NCBI GenBank assembly: GCA_016806145.1
Contig: CP063167.1
Location: forward strand, 1,670,501 to 1,734,500
Direction: 5' to 3'
DNA from: Variovorax paradoxus
GTDB lineage: Bacteria; Pseudomonadota; Gammaproteobacteria; Burkholderiales; Burkholderiaceae_C
Length of the DNA stretch: 64,000 nt
Shown here one piece after another: positions 7,158-17,359 of this stretch. The translations under genes and the position numbers were made by a program. Positions within the stretch are counted from its first letter, which is position 1, and every line of letters begins with the position of its first letter. Below the pieces are notes generated by a model. That model ran no database searches. It was not told where the DNA came from and worked only from the letters and a program-made list of their open reading frames with translations.

Positions 7158-8467
7158 TGTCGTCGTCCTGGCCGCCACGTGCCGTGTCGCTACGGCGCTT
7201 CCTGCTGCTGTGGCTGCTGGGCGGCCTGTGGCTGGTCGTGGCCTGCATCGCGGCGTTCCATCTGGTGGCCGTGCTGATCGAGCTGGCACGGGCGCAGGAC
7301 GCGCGGCTGGTGGCGGCGCTCGGCGCGCCGGGGCAGCCCGGCGTCGGCGCCGTGTTCGAGCGGACCGGTTCGCTCGACGGCAGCCGGATCGCCGGCGACC
7401 GCATGCTCGAGGCGTTCCCGTGGGTCGCGAGCCTGCCGGCGTCGGGCGCGCCGCGCCTCTACGTGAGCCAGCGCGGGGACGTGGCGGTGCGTGCCGCGGC
7501 GGCCTTGCGCGAGGACGCGACCCAGCCCGGAGGGAAGGTGGTGGTCCAGGCGGCTGAACCGATGCGCGCGCGCTTCGCGGCCTGGGACCAGATGCCGCGG
7601 CAGCTGCTGAGCTGGCTCGCCGCGGCCGCCCTCGGCATGTCGGCCGTGGTGCTCTCGGCGGTGGCCTTGACCTCGCGCTGGCTGGCGCGCGCGCGCCGCG
7701 CACTCGATGCTCCGCAACTGGACATGGCGCTCTACGACGGCCCCTCCGAACTGCGCCCGGCGATGGCGCGCATGCATGAGCTGCACCAGCGGCAGCGCGA
7801 ATGGGTCGAGGAGCAGCGCCGCTTCCTGGCCGATGCCTCGCACCAGCTGCGCACGCCGATGTCGGTGCTGCGCACGCAGCTGCAGTCGGCGATGGCGGGC
7901 GACGTGCCGGCCGGCGAGATCCTGCCGCAGATGCTGCACACGGTCGATCGCGCGACGGACATGGCCAACCAGCTGCTGAGCCTCAGCAAGCTCGAGCAGG
8001 TCAAGCGGGCGGGGCGCCTGCAGGCGGTGCTGCTGCATGCGGCGGCTGTCGACGCGGTGATGGAGCTCGCGCCGCTCATCGCGGCCAAGCGGCTGGACTT
8101 CGCGCTCGAGGGCGACGAGCAGTTGGGCGCCACCGGCGATCCTCTGATGCTCGGCGAGCTGCTGCGCAACCTGCTCGCGAATGCGATCCATCACACGCCC
8201 GATGGCGGCCGGCTCGGCATCCTGGTGCGTGCCTATGCCGCGACGGTGGAACTCGTGGTCTGGGACGGCGGCCCGGGCGTCGACGATGCGCTGCGGCCGC
8301 GGCTGTTCCAGGCGTTCTCGGCCACCAAGGGCGGGGTCGGCCTGGGCCTGTCGATCTGCCGCCAGATCGCCGAGGCCATGGGCGCGTCGATGGAGATCCA
8401 CAACCGCGTCGATACCGGCCGGGTCATCGGCGTCGACGCCGTGGTCCGCTGGAGCCAGGCCCCCTGA
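7154..8467 (+). CDS. TctE/QseC-type sensor histidine kinase
   Basis: This 437-residue inner-membrane kinase has a first membrane helix at about residues 14-44, a short periplasmic sensor part of roughly 100 residues, a second helix at about 152-174, and a HisKA domain with phosphorylated His230 in ASHQLRTPMSVL. The ATPase region shows an N box NLLANAIHHTPDGG, a G1 box VWDGGPGVDD and a G2 box GGVGLGLSI. No clear HAMP domain separates helix two from the HisKA domain, as in several TctE relatives. Translation starts with ATGATG, and the first ATG overlaps the response regulator stop. The stimulus may be the substrate of the neighbouring binding protein; this is inference. Confidence 0.9.
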   Translation: MMSSSWPPRAVSLRRFLLLWLLGGLWLVVACIAAFHLVAVLIELARAQDARLVAALGAPGQPGVGAVFERTGSLDGSRIAGDRMLEAFPWVASLPASGAPRLYVSQRGDVAVRAAAALREDATQPGGKVVVQAAEPMRARFAAWDQMPRQLLSWLAAAALGMSAVVLSAVALTSRWLARARRALDAPQLDMALYDGPSELRPAMARMHELHQRQREWVEEQRRFLADASHQLRTPMSVLRTQLQSAMAGDVPAGEILPQMLHTVDRATDMANQLLSLSKLEQVKRAGRLQAVLLHAAAVDAVMELAPLIAAKRLDFALEGDEQLGATGDPLMLGELLRNLLANAIHHTPDGGRLGILVRAYAATVELVVWDGGPGVDDALRPRLFQAFSATKGGVGLGLSICRQIAEAMGASMEIHNRVDTGRVIGVDAVVRWSQAP

Positions 8468-8470
8468 ACG

Positions 8471-8492
8471 CGGCCGGCGCCCCTGCCGGCCG
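8471..8492 (+). terminator. GC-rich stem-loop between the two-component and ABC genes
   Basis: CGGCCGGC (8471-8478) and GCCGGCCG (8485-8492) form a perfect 8-base-pair stem with a 6-base loop, 3 bases after the kinase stop codon. No T-run follows directly, so it may be a weak or Rho-assisted terminator or an RNA stability element rather than a standard intrinsic terminator. Confidence 0.4.
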
Positions 8493-8593
8493 GACGAAGC
8501 CTCCCGCATTCCTTCCCGTTTCTTCACGGCCCGCGCGTGGCCGGGGGACGTGCTGTCCCTTTCTTTTTTTGCTTCCACTCCAAGGAGATACCC

Positions 8594-9625
8594 ATGAACA
8601 AGACAAACGCCCTCGCGGCCTTCGCGCTGGCCGCCGGCCTGTGTGCGCCGGCCGTCCATGCCCAGGGGGCCGGCCAGCTGAACGTCATCTGCTCCGTGCA
8701 GGACGAATGGTGCTCGCTCATGAGCACCACCTTCGCCCGCAGTTCGGGCATCAAGGTCAACGTGCTCAAGCGCGGCAGCGGCGAGGCGCTGGCCCAGTTG
8801 CTGGCCGAACGCGGCAACCCGAAGACCGACGTCTGGTTCGGCGGCACGGGCGATCCCCATCTCCAGGCCGCGGAGCAGGACCTGACCCTCGCGTACAAGT
8901 CGCCCTCGCTGCCGCAGTTGCATGCCTGGTCGCAGTCGCAGGCCGAGCAGTCGCAGTGGCGCACCGTCGGCGTGTACTCCGGACCGCTGGGCTTCGCCTA
9001 CAACACCGAACTGCTGGCGAAGAAGAAGCTGCCCGAGCCCAAGTGCTGGAAGGACCTGCTGTCGCCGGGCCTGCGCGGCGAGATCCAGGTCGCCAATCCC
9101 GCGAGCTCGGGAACGGCCTACACCATGATCGCGACCCTCGTGCAGCTGATGGGCGAGGACAAGGCCTTCGACTACATGAAGGGCCTGCACCGCAACGTGA
9201 GCCAGTACGCGCGTTCCGGCACCGGCCCGATCAAGGCCGCGGCACGCGGCGAGACCACGGTGTCGATCAGCTTCGTGCACGACGCGCCGAGCGAGCAGAT
9301 GCAGGGCTTCCCGATCGCGACCGCCACGCCCTGCGAGGGCACCGGCGCCGAGATCGGTTCGATGTCGATCATCAAGGGCGCGCGCAATCTCGAGAACGCC
9401 AGGAAATTCTACGAATGGGCCCTGACGCCCGCGGCGCAGCAACTGGCCGCGGCGGCGCACCAGTACCAGCTGCCGTCCAACAAGTCGGCCACGCTGGACA
9501 GCCATATCCCCGACTTCCGCAAGATCCGCCTCATCGACTACGACTACGCGAAGTACGGGCGCTCGGCCGAGCGCAAGCGCCTGATCGAACGCTGGGAGCG
9601 CGAAGTCAATGGCCAGACGCGCTGA
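8594..9625 (+). CDS. Periplasmic ABC substrate-binding protein, Fe(III)/AfuA type
   Basis: This 343-residue protein starts with a cleavable signal peptide (about residues 1-23, ending VHAQ) and continues as a type II binding protein of the FbpA/AfuA cluster: DVWFGGTGDPHLQAAE, the hinge GVYSGPLGFAYNTELL, GTAYTMIATLVQLMGED and MSIIKGARNLENARKFYEW are all typical. Two cysteine pairs are present, one in VICSVQDEWC. An AAGGAG site precedes the ATG at 8594. The fused permease and ATPase follow, so these three form one importer. The substrate may be ferric iron or, as for AfuA itself, a phosphorylated sugar; residue evidence does not decide this. Confidence 0.85.
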   Translation: MNKTNALAAFALAAGLCAPAVHAQGAGQLNVICSVQDEWCSLMSTTFARSSGIKVNVLKRGSGEALAQLLAERGNPKTDVWFGGTGDPHLQAAEQDLTLAYKSPSLPQLHAWSQSQAEQSQWRTVGVYSGPLGFAYNTELLAKKKLPEPKCWKDLLSPGLRGEIQVANPASSGTAYTMIATLVQLMGEDKAFDYMKGLHRNVSQYARSGTGPIKAAARGETTVSISFVHDAPSEQMQGFPIATATPCEGTGAEIGSMSIIKGARNLENARKFYEWALTPAAQQLAAAAHQYQLPSNKSATLDSHIPDFRKIRLIDYDYAKYGRSAERKRLIERWEREVNGQTR

Positions 9626-9635
9626 ACGGATCCGC

Positions 9636-11873
9636 ATGAAGCTCGATCCTCACAACTGGCCGATCGCGCTGTGGTCGGTCGTCGGCCTGCTCGCCTTCTG
9701 CCTGCTGCCCTGGTATGCCTTGCCCGATGGCCTCGCGGGGTTGCAGGGCGTGGGCGAACTGCTCGCGGGCCATGACAGTTCCTCGGCGCCCGCGCAGGTG
9801 CTGCTGCATCGCCGGCCCTGGCTCGTGCTTGCCGCCTGGCCGCTGGTCGCCGGCCTGCTGGCGATGCGGATGGCGCCCGGTGTCGCGCAGGGACGGCTGC
9901 TGGCCGGTTGCGGCGCGCTGGGCGTGGTGGGCGTGCTGCTGCAGGGCTTCGCCATCGGCCTGCCCGCCGCCGACCCGGCGCCGGGCCTGTTCGCGGCCGC
10001 GGCCGCCGCCGGCCAGCCCGGCTTCGGCTGGGGCGCGATGCTCGTGCTGTGCGCGCTTCTGATGCTGACCGCGTTCGGCGCGGCGCGCACGGGTGCGTTC
10101 CGCGGCGACCTGTTCGTCGCGGCGGCCGTGGTGGGCGCGGGCAGCCTGCTGCTGGCCTTCGTCGCGCTGCCGGTGTTCCGCTCGCTGGCCGGCGCCTTCC
10201 TCGACGATGCCGGCCAGTTCAGCGCCGGCGCCTGGTTCGCGCGCATCGCGAGCGAAAGGATCTGGGGCGTCGGCTGCCTGCATTCGGCGCGCAGCTGCGG
10301 CGTTGCCTGGAACACGCTGGCACTGGCCACGCTGACCGGGCTCACGACCACGGTGCTCGGCACGCTGCTCGCGCTGGTCGAGAACCGCAGTGCCTCGCGG
10401 ATCCGGCATGCGCTGCGCTTCCTCGCGCCGCTGCCGATCATCACGCCGCCTTTCGTGGTGGGGCTCGGCCTGATCCTGCTGTTCGGGCGGGCGGGGCTGG
10501 TCAACCAGTTGATCGAATGGGCCTTCGGCATCGAACCCACGCGCTGGTTCTACGGCTGGTTCGGCGTCTGGCTCGCGCAGCTGTTCGCCTTCACGCCGAT
10601 TGCCTTCCTCATCGTTCGCGGCGTGATCGAGGGGATCAGCCCGTCGCTCGAGGAGGCCTCGCAGACGCTGCGCGCCGATGCCTGGCGGACCTTCCGCCAC
10701 GTCACCTTCCCGCTGATGCTGCCGGGCCTGACGAACGCCTTCCTGGTCGGCTTCATCGAGAGCATCGCCGACTTCGGCAACCCGATCATCGTGGGCGGGC
10801 AGTTCTCGGTGCTGTCCACGGAGATCTTCTTCGCGATCGTCGGCGCGCAGTTCGACCAGGGCCGGGCGGCCGCGCTCGCGCTGATCCTGACCGTGTTCGC
10901 ATTGGGGGTCTTCGCGGTGCAGCGCGGGATCCTGGGCCGCAAGAACTTCACCACCGTCTCGGGCAAGGGCGACGCGGGGCTCTCGATGCGCCTGCCCGAC
11001 GGGCTGCGCCGCGCCGCGCTGTGCGTGGTCGTGCCATGGCTGGTCTTCACGCTGGTGGTCTATGTGTTCGCCTTCTGCGGCGGCTTCGTGCAGACCTGGG
11101 GCCGGAACTACACGCCCACGCTGGCGCACTTCCGCACGGCCTTCTCGGTGGTGGTGGAGGGGGGCGTCGTGCAATGGGCCGGCGTGGCCTGGGACTCGCT
11201 CTTCACGACGGTGCGCCTGGCGGCCGTGGCGGCGCCGCTCACCGCGGGGCTGGGCCTCCTGATCGCCTGGCTGCTGGCGCGCGTGCAGTTCCGCGGGCAG
11301 GGCGCGTTCGAGTTCTCCGCGCTCATGGCCTTCGCGATCCCGGGCACGGTGCTGGGCGTGAGCTACGTGCTGGCCTTCAACGCTCCGCCGCTCGAGATGA
11401 CGGGCACCGGGCTGATCATCGTGCTGTGCTTCATCTTCCGGAACCTGCCGGTGGGCGTGCGCGCGGGCTCGGCGGCCTTCAAGCAGCTCGACAAGTCGCT
11501 CGACGAGGCCTCGCTGATGCTGCGCGCCTCGACCGCGCGCACGCTCTGGTCGGTCACGCTGCCGCTGCTGAAGCCGGCGCTCGCGGCTTCGCTGATCTAC
11601 AGTTTCGTGCGTTCCATGACCACCGTGTCGGCGGTGATCTTCCTCGTCACGGCGCAGACCGAGCTGGCCACCACCTTCATCATCGGCCGCGTCGGCCAGG
11701 GCGACTACGGCGTGGCGCTCGCATACAGCACCGCGCTGATCGTGCTGATGGCAGTGGTCACCGGCCTCGTGCAGTGGCGCGTCGGCGACCGCAGGCTGGG
11801 CCGCAGGGCCGTGGCGGCCCGGCGCCCGGACACCGGGGCGGCCGACGCGCGGCATGCGCCGGCGGCCACCTGA
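9636..11873 (+). CDS. ABC importer permease with two fused membrane domains (FbpB/AfuB type)
   Basis: This 745-residue inner-membrane protein has an N-terminal extension of several helices, then two binding-protein-dependent permease domains in one chain, each ending in an EAA-like loop: LEEASQTLRADAWRTFRHVTFPL (about residues 340-360) and DEASLMLRASTARTLWSVTLPL (about 625-645). Fused permeases with roughly twelve or more helices are usual in the ferric iron and phosphonate/AfuB families. An ATG at 9609 is also in frame and would overlap the binding protein gene by 17 bases; I prefer 9636, which starts just before the first helix. The ATPase gene follows after 22 bases. Confidence 0.86.
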   Translation: MKLDPHNWPIALWSVVGLLAFCLLPWYALPDGLAGLQGVGELLAGHDSSSAPAQVLLHRRPWLVLAAWPLVAGLLAMRMAPGVAQGRLLAGCGALGVVGVLLQGFAIGLPAADPAPGLFAAAAAAGQPGFGWGAMLVLCALLMLTAFGAARTGAFRGDLFVAAAVVGAGSLLLAFVALPVFRSLAGAFLDDAGQFSAGAWFARIASERIWGVGCLHSARSCGVAWNTLALATLTGLTTTVLGTLLALVENRSASRIRHALRFLAPLPIITPPFVVGLGLILLFGRAGLVNQLIEWAFGIEPTRWFYGWFGVWLAQLFAFTPIAFLIVRGVIEGISPSLEEASQTLRADAWRTFRHVTFPLMLPGLTNAFLVGFIESIADFGNPIIVGGQFSVLSTEIFFAIVGAQFDQGRAAALALILTVFALGVFAVQRGILGRKNFTTVSGKGDAGLSMRLPDGLRRAALCVVVPWLVFTLVVYVFAFCGGFVQTWGRNYTPTLAHFRTAFSVVVEGGVVQWAGVAWDSLFTTVRLAAVAAPLTAGLGLLIAWLLARVQFRGQGAFEFSALMAFAIPGTVLGVSYVLAFNAPPLEMTGTGLIIVLCFIFRNLPVGVRAGSAAFKQLDKSLDEASLMLRASTARTLWSVTLPLLKPALAASLIYSFVRSMTTVSAVIFLVTAQTELATTFIIGRVGQGDYGVALAYSTALIVLMAVVTGLVQWRVGDRRLGRRAVAARRPDTGAADARHAPAAT

Positions 11874-11895
11874 AGCATCTCAATCGGAGAAGAAC

Positions 11896-12941
<1,046 letters not shown>

Positions 12942-12945
<4 letters not shown>

Positions 12946-13655
12946 GGTCTCGCCGTTTCCCGCGCCGGCGCAACCATGTTGCGGCAGGCGATCAGATACG
13001 CCTGCTCCGTGCTCTGGATGTGCTCGCGCAGGATCGCCTGCGCGCGCGCCGCGTCGTTGGCGCGGATCGCGTCGACCACCACGCGGTGGTTGTCCTGGCA
13101 GTGCGTGACCTGGCTGTTCTCGGCCGGCAGCCGGTAGCGCAGGGCCGTGAGCTGCGCCGCCACCAGGGTGTACGCGGACTGGATGTAGCCGTTGGCGCAG
13201 CTCTCGATGATGGCGTTGTGGAACTCGGTGTCCAGGCGCGGGAACTCGTCGTGCTGCTGCTTCGAGAAGGCGGCGGCCATGTTGTCCAGGCATTGCTCGA
13301 GCGCCTGGATCAGCGCCTCGGGCCGGTGCTCCATGCCATCGGCCAGCGCCTCGCATTCGATCATCGAGCGGAAGCGGCAGATGTTCGCGACCTCGGCCTC
13401 GCCGAGCTGGAACACGAAGGTCCCGCGCTGCGGATGGACCTCGACCAGCCCTTCCATCTTGAGGTGCAGCAGCGCCTCGCGCACCGGCGTCTTGCTGATC
13501 CCCAGCGTGGCCGCCAGCACCGACTCCGACAACGCCTCCCCGAACCCCAGTTCGCCCCGGACGATGGCGGCGCGGATCTGATCGATCGCGAGTTCGGTGA
13601 GCGATTTGGGCCGCTCGACCTTGACGGAGAGGGCGGATTGACGGGGCGGGGCCAT
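12942..13655 (-). CDS. GntR-family (FadR subfamily) transcriptional regulator
   Basis: This 237-residue regulator has an N-terminal winged helix (residues about 13-75: LTELAIDQIRAAIVRGELGFG, then ISKTPVREALLHLKMEGLVEV) and an all-helical FCD effector domain with the metal/ligand residues in RFRSMIECEALA, LDTEFHNAIIE and QDNHRVVVDAI. FCD regulators usually bind organic acids and repress transport and catabolic genes. It diverges from the TRAP operon, so it very likely controls that operon and itself from the intervening 102 bases. The ATG at 13653-13655 is preceded by TTAGGA. An organic acid or sugar acid imported by the TRAP system is the expected effector. Confidence 0.88.
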
Positions 13656-13712
13656 GCGCGATCCTAACAGGAGCGGACCTCGGGAAATACCGGATCTGAT
13701 CTCTGGCGTTCC

Positions 13713-13730
13713 ATATCTGGCATCTGATAT
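13713..13730. promoter_or_regulatory. Palindromic candidate operator of the GntR regulator
   Basis: ATATC at 13713-13717 and GATAT at 13726-13730 form an inverted repeat with an 8-base spacer, in the region between the divergent GntR and TRAP genes, about 28 bases before the TRAP start codon. Its place and AT-rich arms in very GC-rich DNA make it the best candidate binding site. Confidence 0.45.
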
Positions 13731-13757
13731 ATTTGTTGCTACAGAACAGGAGACAAG

Positions 13758-14276
13758 ATGAATGCAGCAATGGACCGGCTCTACCGGTGGTTCGAGCACG
13801 CGCTCGTGGGCGGACTGGCCGTGATGTCGCTGATGGTGTTTGCCAACGTGGTGCTGCGCTATGTGTTCGACACCGGCATCACCTTCACCGAGGAGGTGTC
13901 GCGCATGCTGTTCGTCTGGCTGACCTTCATCGGCTCCATCGTCGCGCTGCGCCAGGGCACGCACCTGGGCATGGACACGGTGGTCAGCCGGCTGCCGCAT
14001 GCGGGCAAGCTGGCCTTCTTCGTCCTGAGCCACCTGCTGATGCTGGGCTGCATCGCGATGCTGTGGCTGGGCTGCTGGGAGCAGACCCGCGTCAACCTCG
14101 ACAACCACGCGCCGGTCTCGGGCATCCCGGTGGCGGCGGTCTACTCGGTCGGGCTGGTCGCCGCGGTGCTGATGGGCATCACCCTGCTCGCCAACCTCTG
14201 GCAGGCACTGCGCGGCGACCTCAGCGACGCGCAGCTGGTGACGGTGCGCGAGAGCGAAGACCGCGCCGCCGACTGA
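13758..14276 (+). CDS. TRAP transporter small permease (DctQ type)
   Basis: This 172-residue inner-membrane protein has four predicted helices and the DctQ hallmarks VFANVVLRYVFDTGITFTEE near residues 29-48 and a WLTFIGSIVALRQGTHLGMD block. It forms the membrane complex with the large permease whose gene begins 22 bases downstream. An AGGAGA site lies before the ATG at 13758. As first gene of the operon it directly follows the presumed GntR operator. The family imports C4-dicarboxylates, keto acids, sugar acids and similar carboxylates with sodium or proton gradients. Confidence 0.9.
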   Translation: MNAAMDRLYRWFEHALVGGLAVMSLMVFANVVLRYVFDTGITFTEEVSRMLFVWLTFIGSIVALRQGTHLGMDTVVSRLPHAGKLAFFVLSHLLMLGCIAMLWLGCWEQTRVNLDNHAPVSGIPVAAVYSVGLVAAVLMGITLLANLWQALRGDLSDAQLVTVRESEDRAAD

Positions 14277-14298
14277 GACCCGCGACGGAGGCCACCCA

Positions 14299-15576
14299 AT
14301 GACCGTTTTCACCTTCATCGCATCGCTGCTCGGCGCCATGACGCTGGGCATGCCGATCGCATTCGCCCTCATGGTCTGCGGCGTCGCGCTGATGCTGCAG
14401 ATGAACAGCTTCGACGTGCAGATCCTGGCGCAGAAGCTGGTCGACGGCGCCGACAACTACCTGCTGATGTCGGTTCCGTTCTTCCTGCTGGCCGGCGAGA
14501 TCATGAACCTCGGCGGCCTGTCGCGGCGCATCGTCGATGCCGCGATGGCCGTCATCGGCCACATCCGCGGCGGCCTGGGCTACGTGGCGGTGCTCACGGC
14601 GCTGGTGCTGGCCAGCGTCTCGGGCTCGGCCATCGCCGACACCGCGGCGGTGGCGGTGCTGCTGATCCCGATGATGCGCAATGCCGGCTACGACGTGGGC
14701 CGCTCGAGCGGGCTGATCGCCGCGGCCGGCATCATCGCGCCGGTGATCCCGCCCTCGATCGGCTTCGTGGTGTTCGGGGTGGCAGCGGGCCTGTCGATCA
14801 CCAAGCTGTTCATGGCCGGCATCGTGCCGGGCCTGATGATGGGCGCCTCGCTGATCGTCACCTGGTGGTGGCTCTCGCGCCGCGGCACGGTGCAGCCGGC
14901 GCCGCGCCGCAGCCTGCCCGAGATCGGCGTGGCGGTGCTGCGCAGCCTGTGGGCGCTGGGGCTGCCGGTGATCATCATCTTCGGCCTCAAGCTCGGCGTG
15001 TTCACGCCCACCGAAGCCGGCGTGGTGGCCGCGGCCTATGCGCTGTTCGTGAGCACCGTGGTCTACCGCGCGCTCTCGCTGCGCGACCTCTACCGCGCGC
15101 TGCTGAGCGCGGCCATGACCTCGGCCATCATCATGTTCCTGGTGGCGGCCTCGCTGGTGTCGGCTTGGCTCATCACGGTGGCCAACATCCCCGACCAGAT
15201 CGTGGCGCTGGCGCAGCCCTTCATCGAGCACAAGACGCTGTTGATGCTGGTGCTGATGGCGGTGGTCGTGCTGGTGGGCACCGCGCTCGACTTCACGCCC
15301 ACCATCCTGATCCTCACGCCGGTGCTGATGCCGATCATCAAGGAGGCCGGCATCGACCCGATCTACTTCGGCGTGCTGTTCATCATCAACAACGCCATCG
15401 GCATGGTGACGCCGCCCGTGGGCACGGTGCTCAACGTGGTGGCCGGCGTGGCGCGCATCCGCATGGACGACGCGATCCGCGGCGTCATGCCCTTCATGGC
15501 GGCGCAACTCGTCGTGCTGCTGCTGCTGATCCTGTTCCCCGCGCTGGTCCTCGTGCCCGCCACCTGGTTCCGCTGA
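14299..15576 (+). CDS. TRAP transporter large permease (DctM type)
   Basis: This 425-residue inner-membrane protein has about twelve helices and matches the DctM family throughout: LGMPIAFALMVCGVALML, the VPFFLLAGEIMNLGGLSRRI block, VASVSGSAIADTAAVAVLLI-like text at residues 97-116, GIIAPVIPPSIGFVVFG and the C-terminal NNAIGMVTPPVGTVLNVVAG. It performs the ion-coupled transport step. A GGAGG site precedes the ATG at 14299. It lies between the small permease and the binding protein in the order Q-M-P. Confidence 0.93.
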   Translation: MTVFTFIASLLGAMTLGMPIAFALMVCGVALMLQMNSFDVQILAQKLVDGADNYLLMSVPFFLLAGEIMNLGGLSRRIVDAAMAVIGHIRGGLGYVAVLTALVLASVSGSAIADTAAVAVLLIPMMRNAGYDVGRSSGLIAAAGIIAPVIPPSIGFVVFGVAAGLSITKLFMAGIVPGLMMGASLIVTWWWLSRRGTVQPAPRRSLPEIGVAVLRSLWALGLPVIIIFGLKLGVFTPTEAGVVAAAYALFVSTVVYRALSLRDLYRALLSAAMTSAIIMFLVAASLVSAWLITVANIPDQIVALAQPFIEHKTLLMLVLMAVVVLVGTALDFTPTILILTPVLMPIIKEAGIDPIYFGVLFIINNAIGMVTPPVGTVLNVVAGVARIRMDDAIRGVMPFMAAQLVVLLLLILFPALVLVPATWFR

Positions 15577-15610
15577 CACCGTTCATTCATCCAACAAGGA
15601 GACAACAAGC

Positions 15611-16594
15611 ATGCTCAAGAAGATCATCGTCGCGCTCGCGGCCACCGCGGCGCTCGGCCTGGCCCATGCGCAGGCCGGCAAGTTCGGCTACGGCGCCAGC
15701 GACGACAACTCGCAGGGCTTGGCGGCCAAGCGCTTTTCCGAACTGGTGAAGACGCGCACCGGCGGCCGCATCAACGTCAACACCTACGGCAGCGGCAAGC
15801 TCGGCACCGACGCGCAGATGCAGTCGGCGCTGCAGGGCGGCGTGCAGGAGCTGATGGTCGGCCCGACCTCGGGCCTGGTCGGCGTGGCCAAGGAATACGC
15901 GCTGCTCGACCTGCCGTTCCTGGTCTCCACCTTCAAGGAGGCCGACTCGCTGCTCGACGGCCCGGTCGGCCAGTCGCTGTTCCAGAAGCTCGAGGCCCAT
16001 GGCCTGGTGGGGCTGGCCTACTGGGAGAACGGCTTTCGCCATCTCACCAATTCGCGCCGCCCGGTCAACAGGCTCGAGGACATCGCGGGCCTGAAGATCC
16101 GCGTGATCCCGAACCCGGTCTACATCGAGACCTTCAAGGCGCTCGGCGCGAACCCGCTGCCGCTGCCCTACACCGAGCTCTACGGCGCGCTCGAGACCAA
16201 GTCGGTCGATGCGCAGGAGAACGGCCTGGGCCTGATCGAGTCGGGCAAGTTCTACGAAGTGCAGAAATACCTGACCCTGAGCGCCCACAGCTACACGCCC
16301 TACATCGTGCTGGCGAGCAGGAAGTGGTTCGACAAGCTCTCGGAGGCCGACCGCGATGTGGTGCGCAAGGCGGCGGTCGATGCCGGCACCTACCAGCGCC
16401 AGATCAACCGCGAGGAGACGCGCAAGCTGGTCGACCAGATGAAGAAGCACGGCCTGCAGGTGGTCGACCTGCCGGCCGCCGAGGCCAACCGCATGCGCGA
16501 GAAGGTCAAGCCCGTGCACGAGAAGTTCACCGAGCAGATCGGCGCCGCGCTGATGAAGCAGGCGCGCGAGGAGATCGCCAAGGCCGCGCAGTGA
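15611..16594 (+). CDS. TRAP transporter substrate-binding protein (DctP type)
   Basis: This 327-residue periplasmic protein has a signal peptide of about 20 residues ending AHAQ and typical DctP blocks: NVNTYGSGKLGTDAQMQSAL, LDLPFLVSTFKEAD, the carboxylate-binding arginine motif GLKIRVIPNPVYIETFKALG (about residues 159-178) and GALETKSVDAQENGL. The conserved arginine implies a substrate with a carboxylate group. An AAGGAG site lies before the ATG at 15611. Neighbouring RraA-like aldolase and 2-keto-3-deoxygluconate kinase genes suggest a sugar acid such as a hexuronate or aldonate; that is inference. Confidence 0.92.
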   Translation: MLKKIIVALAATAALGLAHAQAGKFGYGASDDNSQGLAAKRFSELVKTRTGGRINVNTYGSGKLGTDAQMQSALQGGVQELMVGPTSGLVGVAKEYALLDLPFLVSTFKEADSLLDGPVGQSLFQKLEAHGLVGLAYWENGFRHLTNSRRPVNRLEDIAGLKIRVIPNPVYIETFKALGANPLPLPYTELYGALETKSVDAQENGLGLIESGKFYEVQKYLTLSAHSYTPYIVLASRKWFDKLSEADRDVVRKAAVDAGTYQRQINREETRKLVDQMKKHGLQVVDLPAAEANRMREKVKPVHEKFTEQIGAALMKQAREEIAKAAQ

Positions 16595-16624
16595 GCGCCT
16601 GAACCCCCGATTCGTTTTTATCGC

Positions 16625-16666
16625 CGCCCTCCGCGAGGAGGGCGGGCGGGAGCCTGCCCGCCGTTT
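16625..16666 (+). terminator. Alternative GC hairpins followed by a short T-run
   Basis: CGCCCTCC/GGAGGGCG (16625-16632 with 16637-16644, GCGA loop) is followed by an overlapping stem GGCGGGC/GCCCGCC (16641-16647 with 16656-16662) and then GTTTT. The two stems share bases 16641-16644, so only one can form at a time. This may be a leaky terminator that lowers expression of the aldolase and kinase relative to the TRAP genes. Confidence 0.45.
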
Positions 16667-16708
16667 TCCGTCTTCCAGCCCATTGCACACTTACAAGGAG
16701 AGAGATCC

Positions 16709-17359
16709 ATGGACACCCAGCAACTGATCGCCGCCTTCGAGAAGGTCGCGACCGCCTCGGTCGCCGATGCCGTCGACAAGGTCACCGGCAAGCGCGGCTA
16801 CCTCGACCACGAGATCAAGCCGCGCATCAACGACAGGCGCGTGGTCGGCCCGGCCGCCACCGTGATCGAGGTGCCGACCGACGAATTCGTGCCGCCGCAG
16901 CATGCGCTCGACCTGATCGACGAGGCGCCCGAGGGCAGCGTGATCTGCATCGGCATCGGCGGCGAGAGCGACGTCGCCGTCTGGGGCGGCCTGATGACCG
17001 CGGGCGCCTTCGCCAACCGCCATGCGGGCGCGCTGCTCGACGGCGGCGTGCGCGACATCGCCGAGATCCGCCGCGACTACGACTTCCCGGTGTTCGCGCG
17101 CAGCGTCTCGCCGGGCACCACGCTCGGCCGCCACAAGACCCTGAGCTCGGGCGTGCCGACCATGATCGGCGGCGTGATGGTGCACCCGGGCGACATCGTG
17201 GTGGCCGACATCGACGGCGTGGTGATCGTGCCGCTCGCCCATGCCGAGGCCGTGCTCGCGATGGCGCAGGAGATCGACCAGCGCGAGCTCGAGCAGGCCA
17301 AGCTGATCGTGGCGGAGCGCTCGCTGCGCAAGGGGCTGGCGAAATATGGCCGCATCTGA
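16709..17359 (+). CDS. RraA-like protein, probable HMG/CHA-type aldolase or decarboxylase
   Basis: This 216-residue protein belongs to the RraA/dimethylmenaquinone-methyltransferase-like fold. It carries the G-x20-R-D signature of the class II pyruvate aldolase subgroup (Gly94, Arg115, Asp116 in LLDGGVRDIAEI), which distinguishes metal-dependent aldolases and oxaloacetate decarboxylases from true RNase E regulators. An AAGGAG site precedes the ATG at 16709. It overlaps the next gene, a 2-keto-3-deoxygluconate kinase, by 14 bases, so it is probably part of the sugar-acid pathway; it could cleave a keto-deoxy acid to pyruvate and an aldehyde. That activity is inference. Confidence 0.85.
   Translation: MDTQQLIAAFEKVATASVADAVDKVTGKRGYLDHEIKPRINDRRVVGPAATVIEVPTDEFVPPQHALDLIDEAPEGSVICIGIGGESDVAVWGGLMTAGAFANRHAGALLDGGVRDIAEIRRDYDFPVFARSVSPGTTLGRHKTLSSGVPTMIGGVMVHPGDIVVADIDGVVIVPLAHAEAVLAMAQEIDQRELEQAKLIVAERSLRKGLAKYGRI

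Noticed and set aside
9606..11855. A 749-codon minus-strand frame opposite the fused permease
   Set aside because: It is His-, Arg- and Gln-rich without domains, whereas the plus strand encodes a complete permease with two EAA loops.
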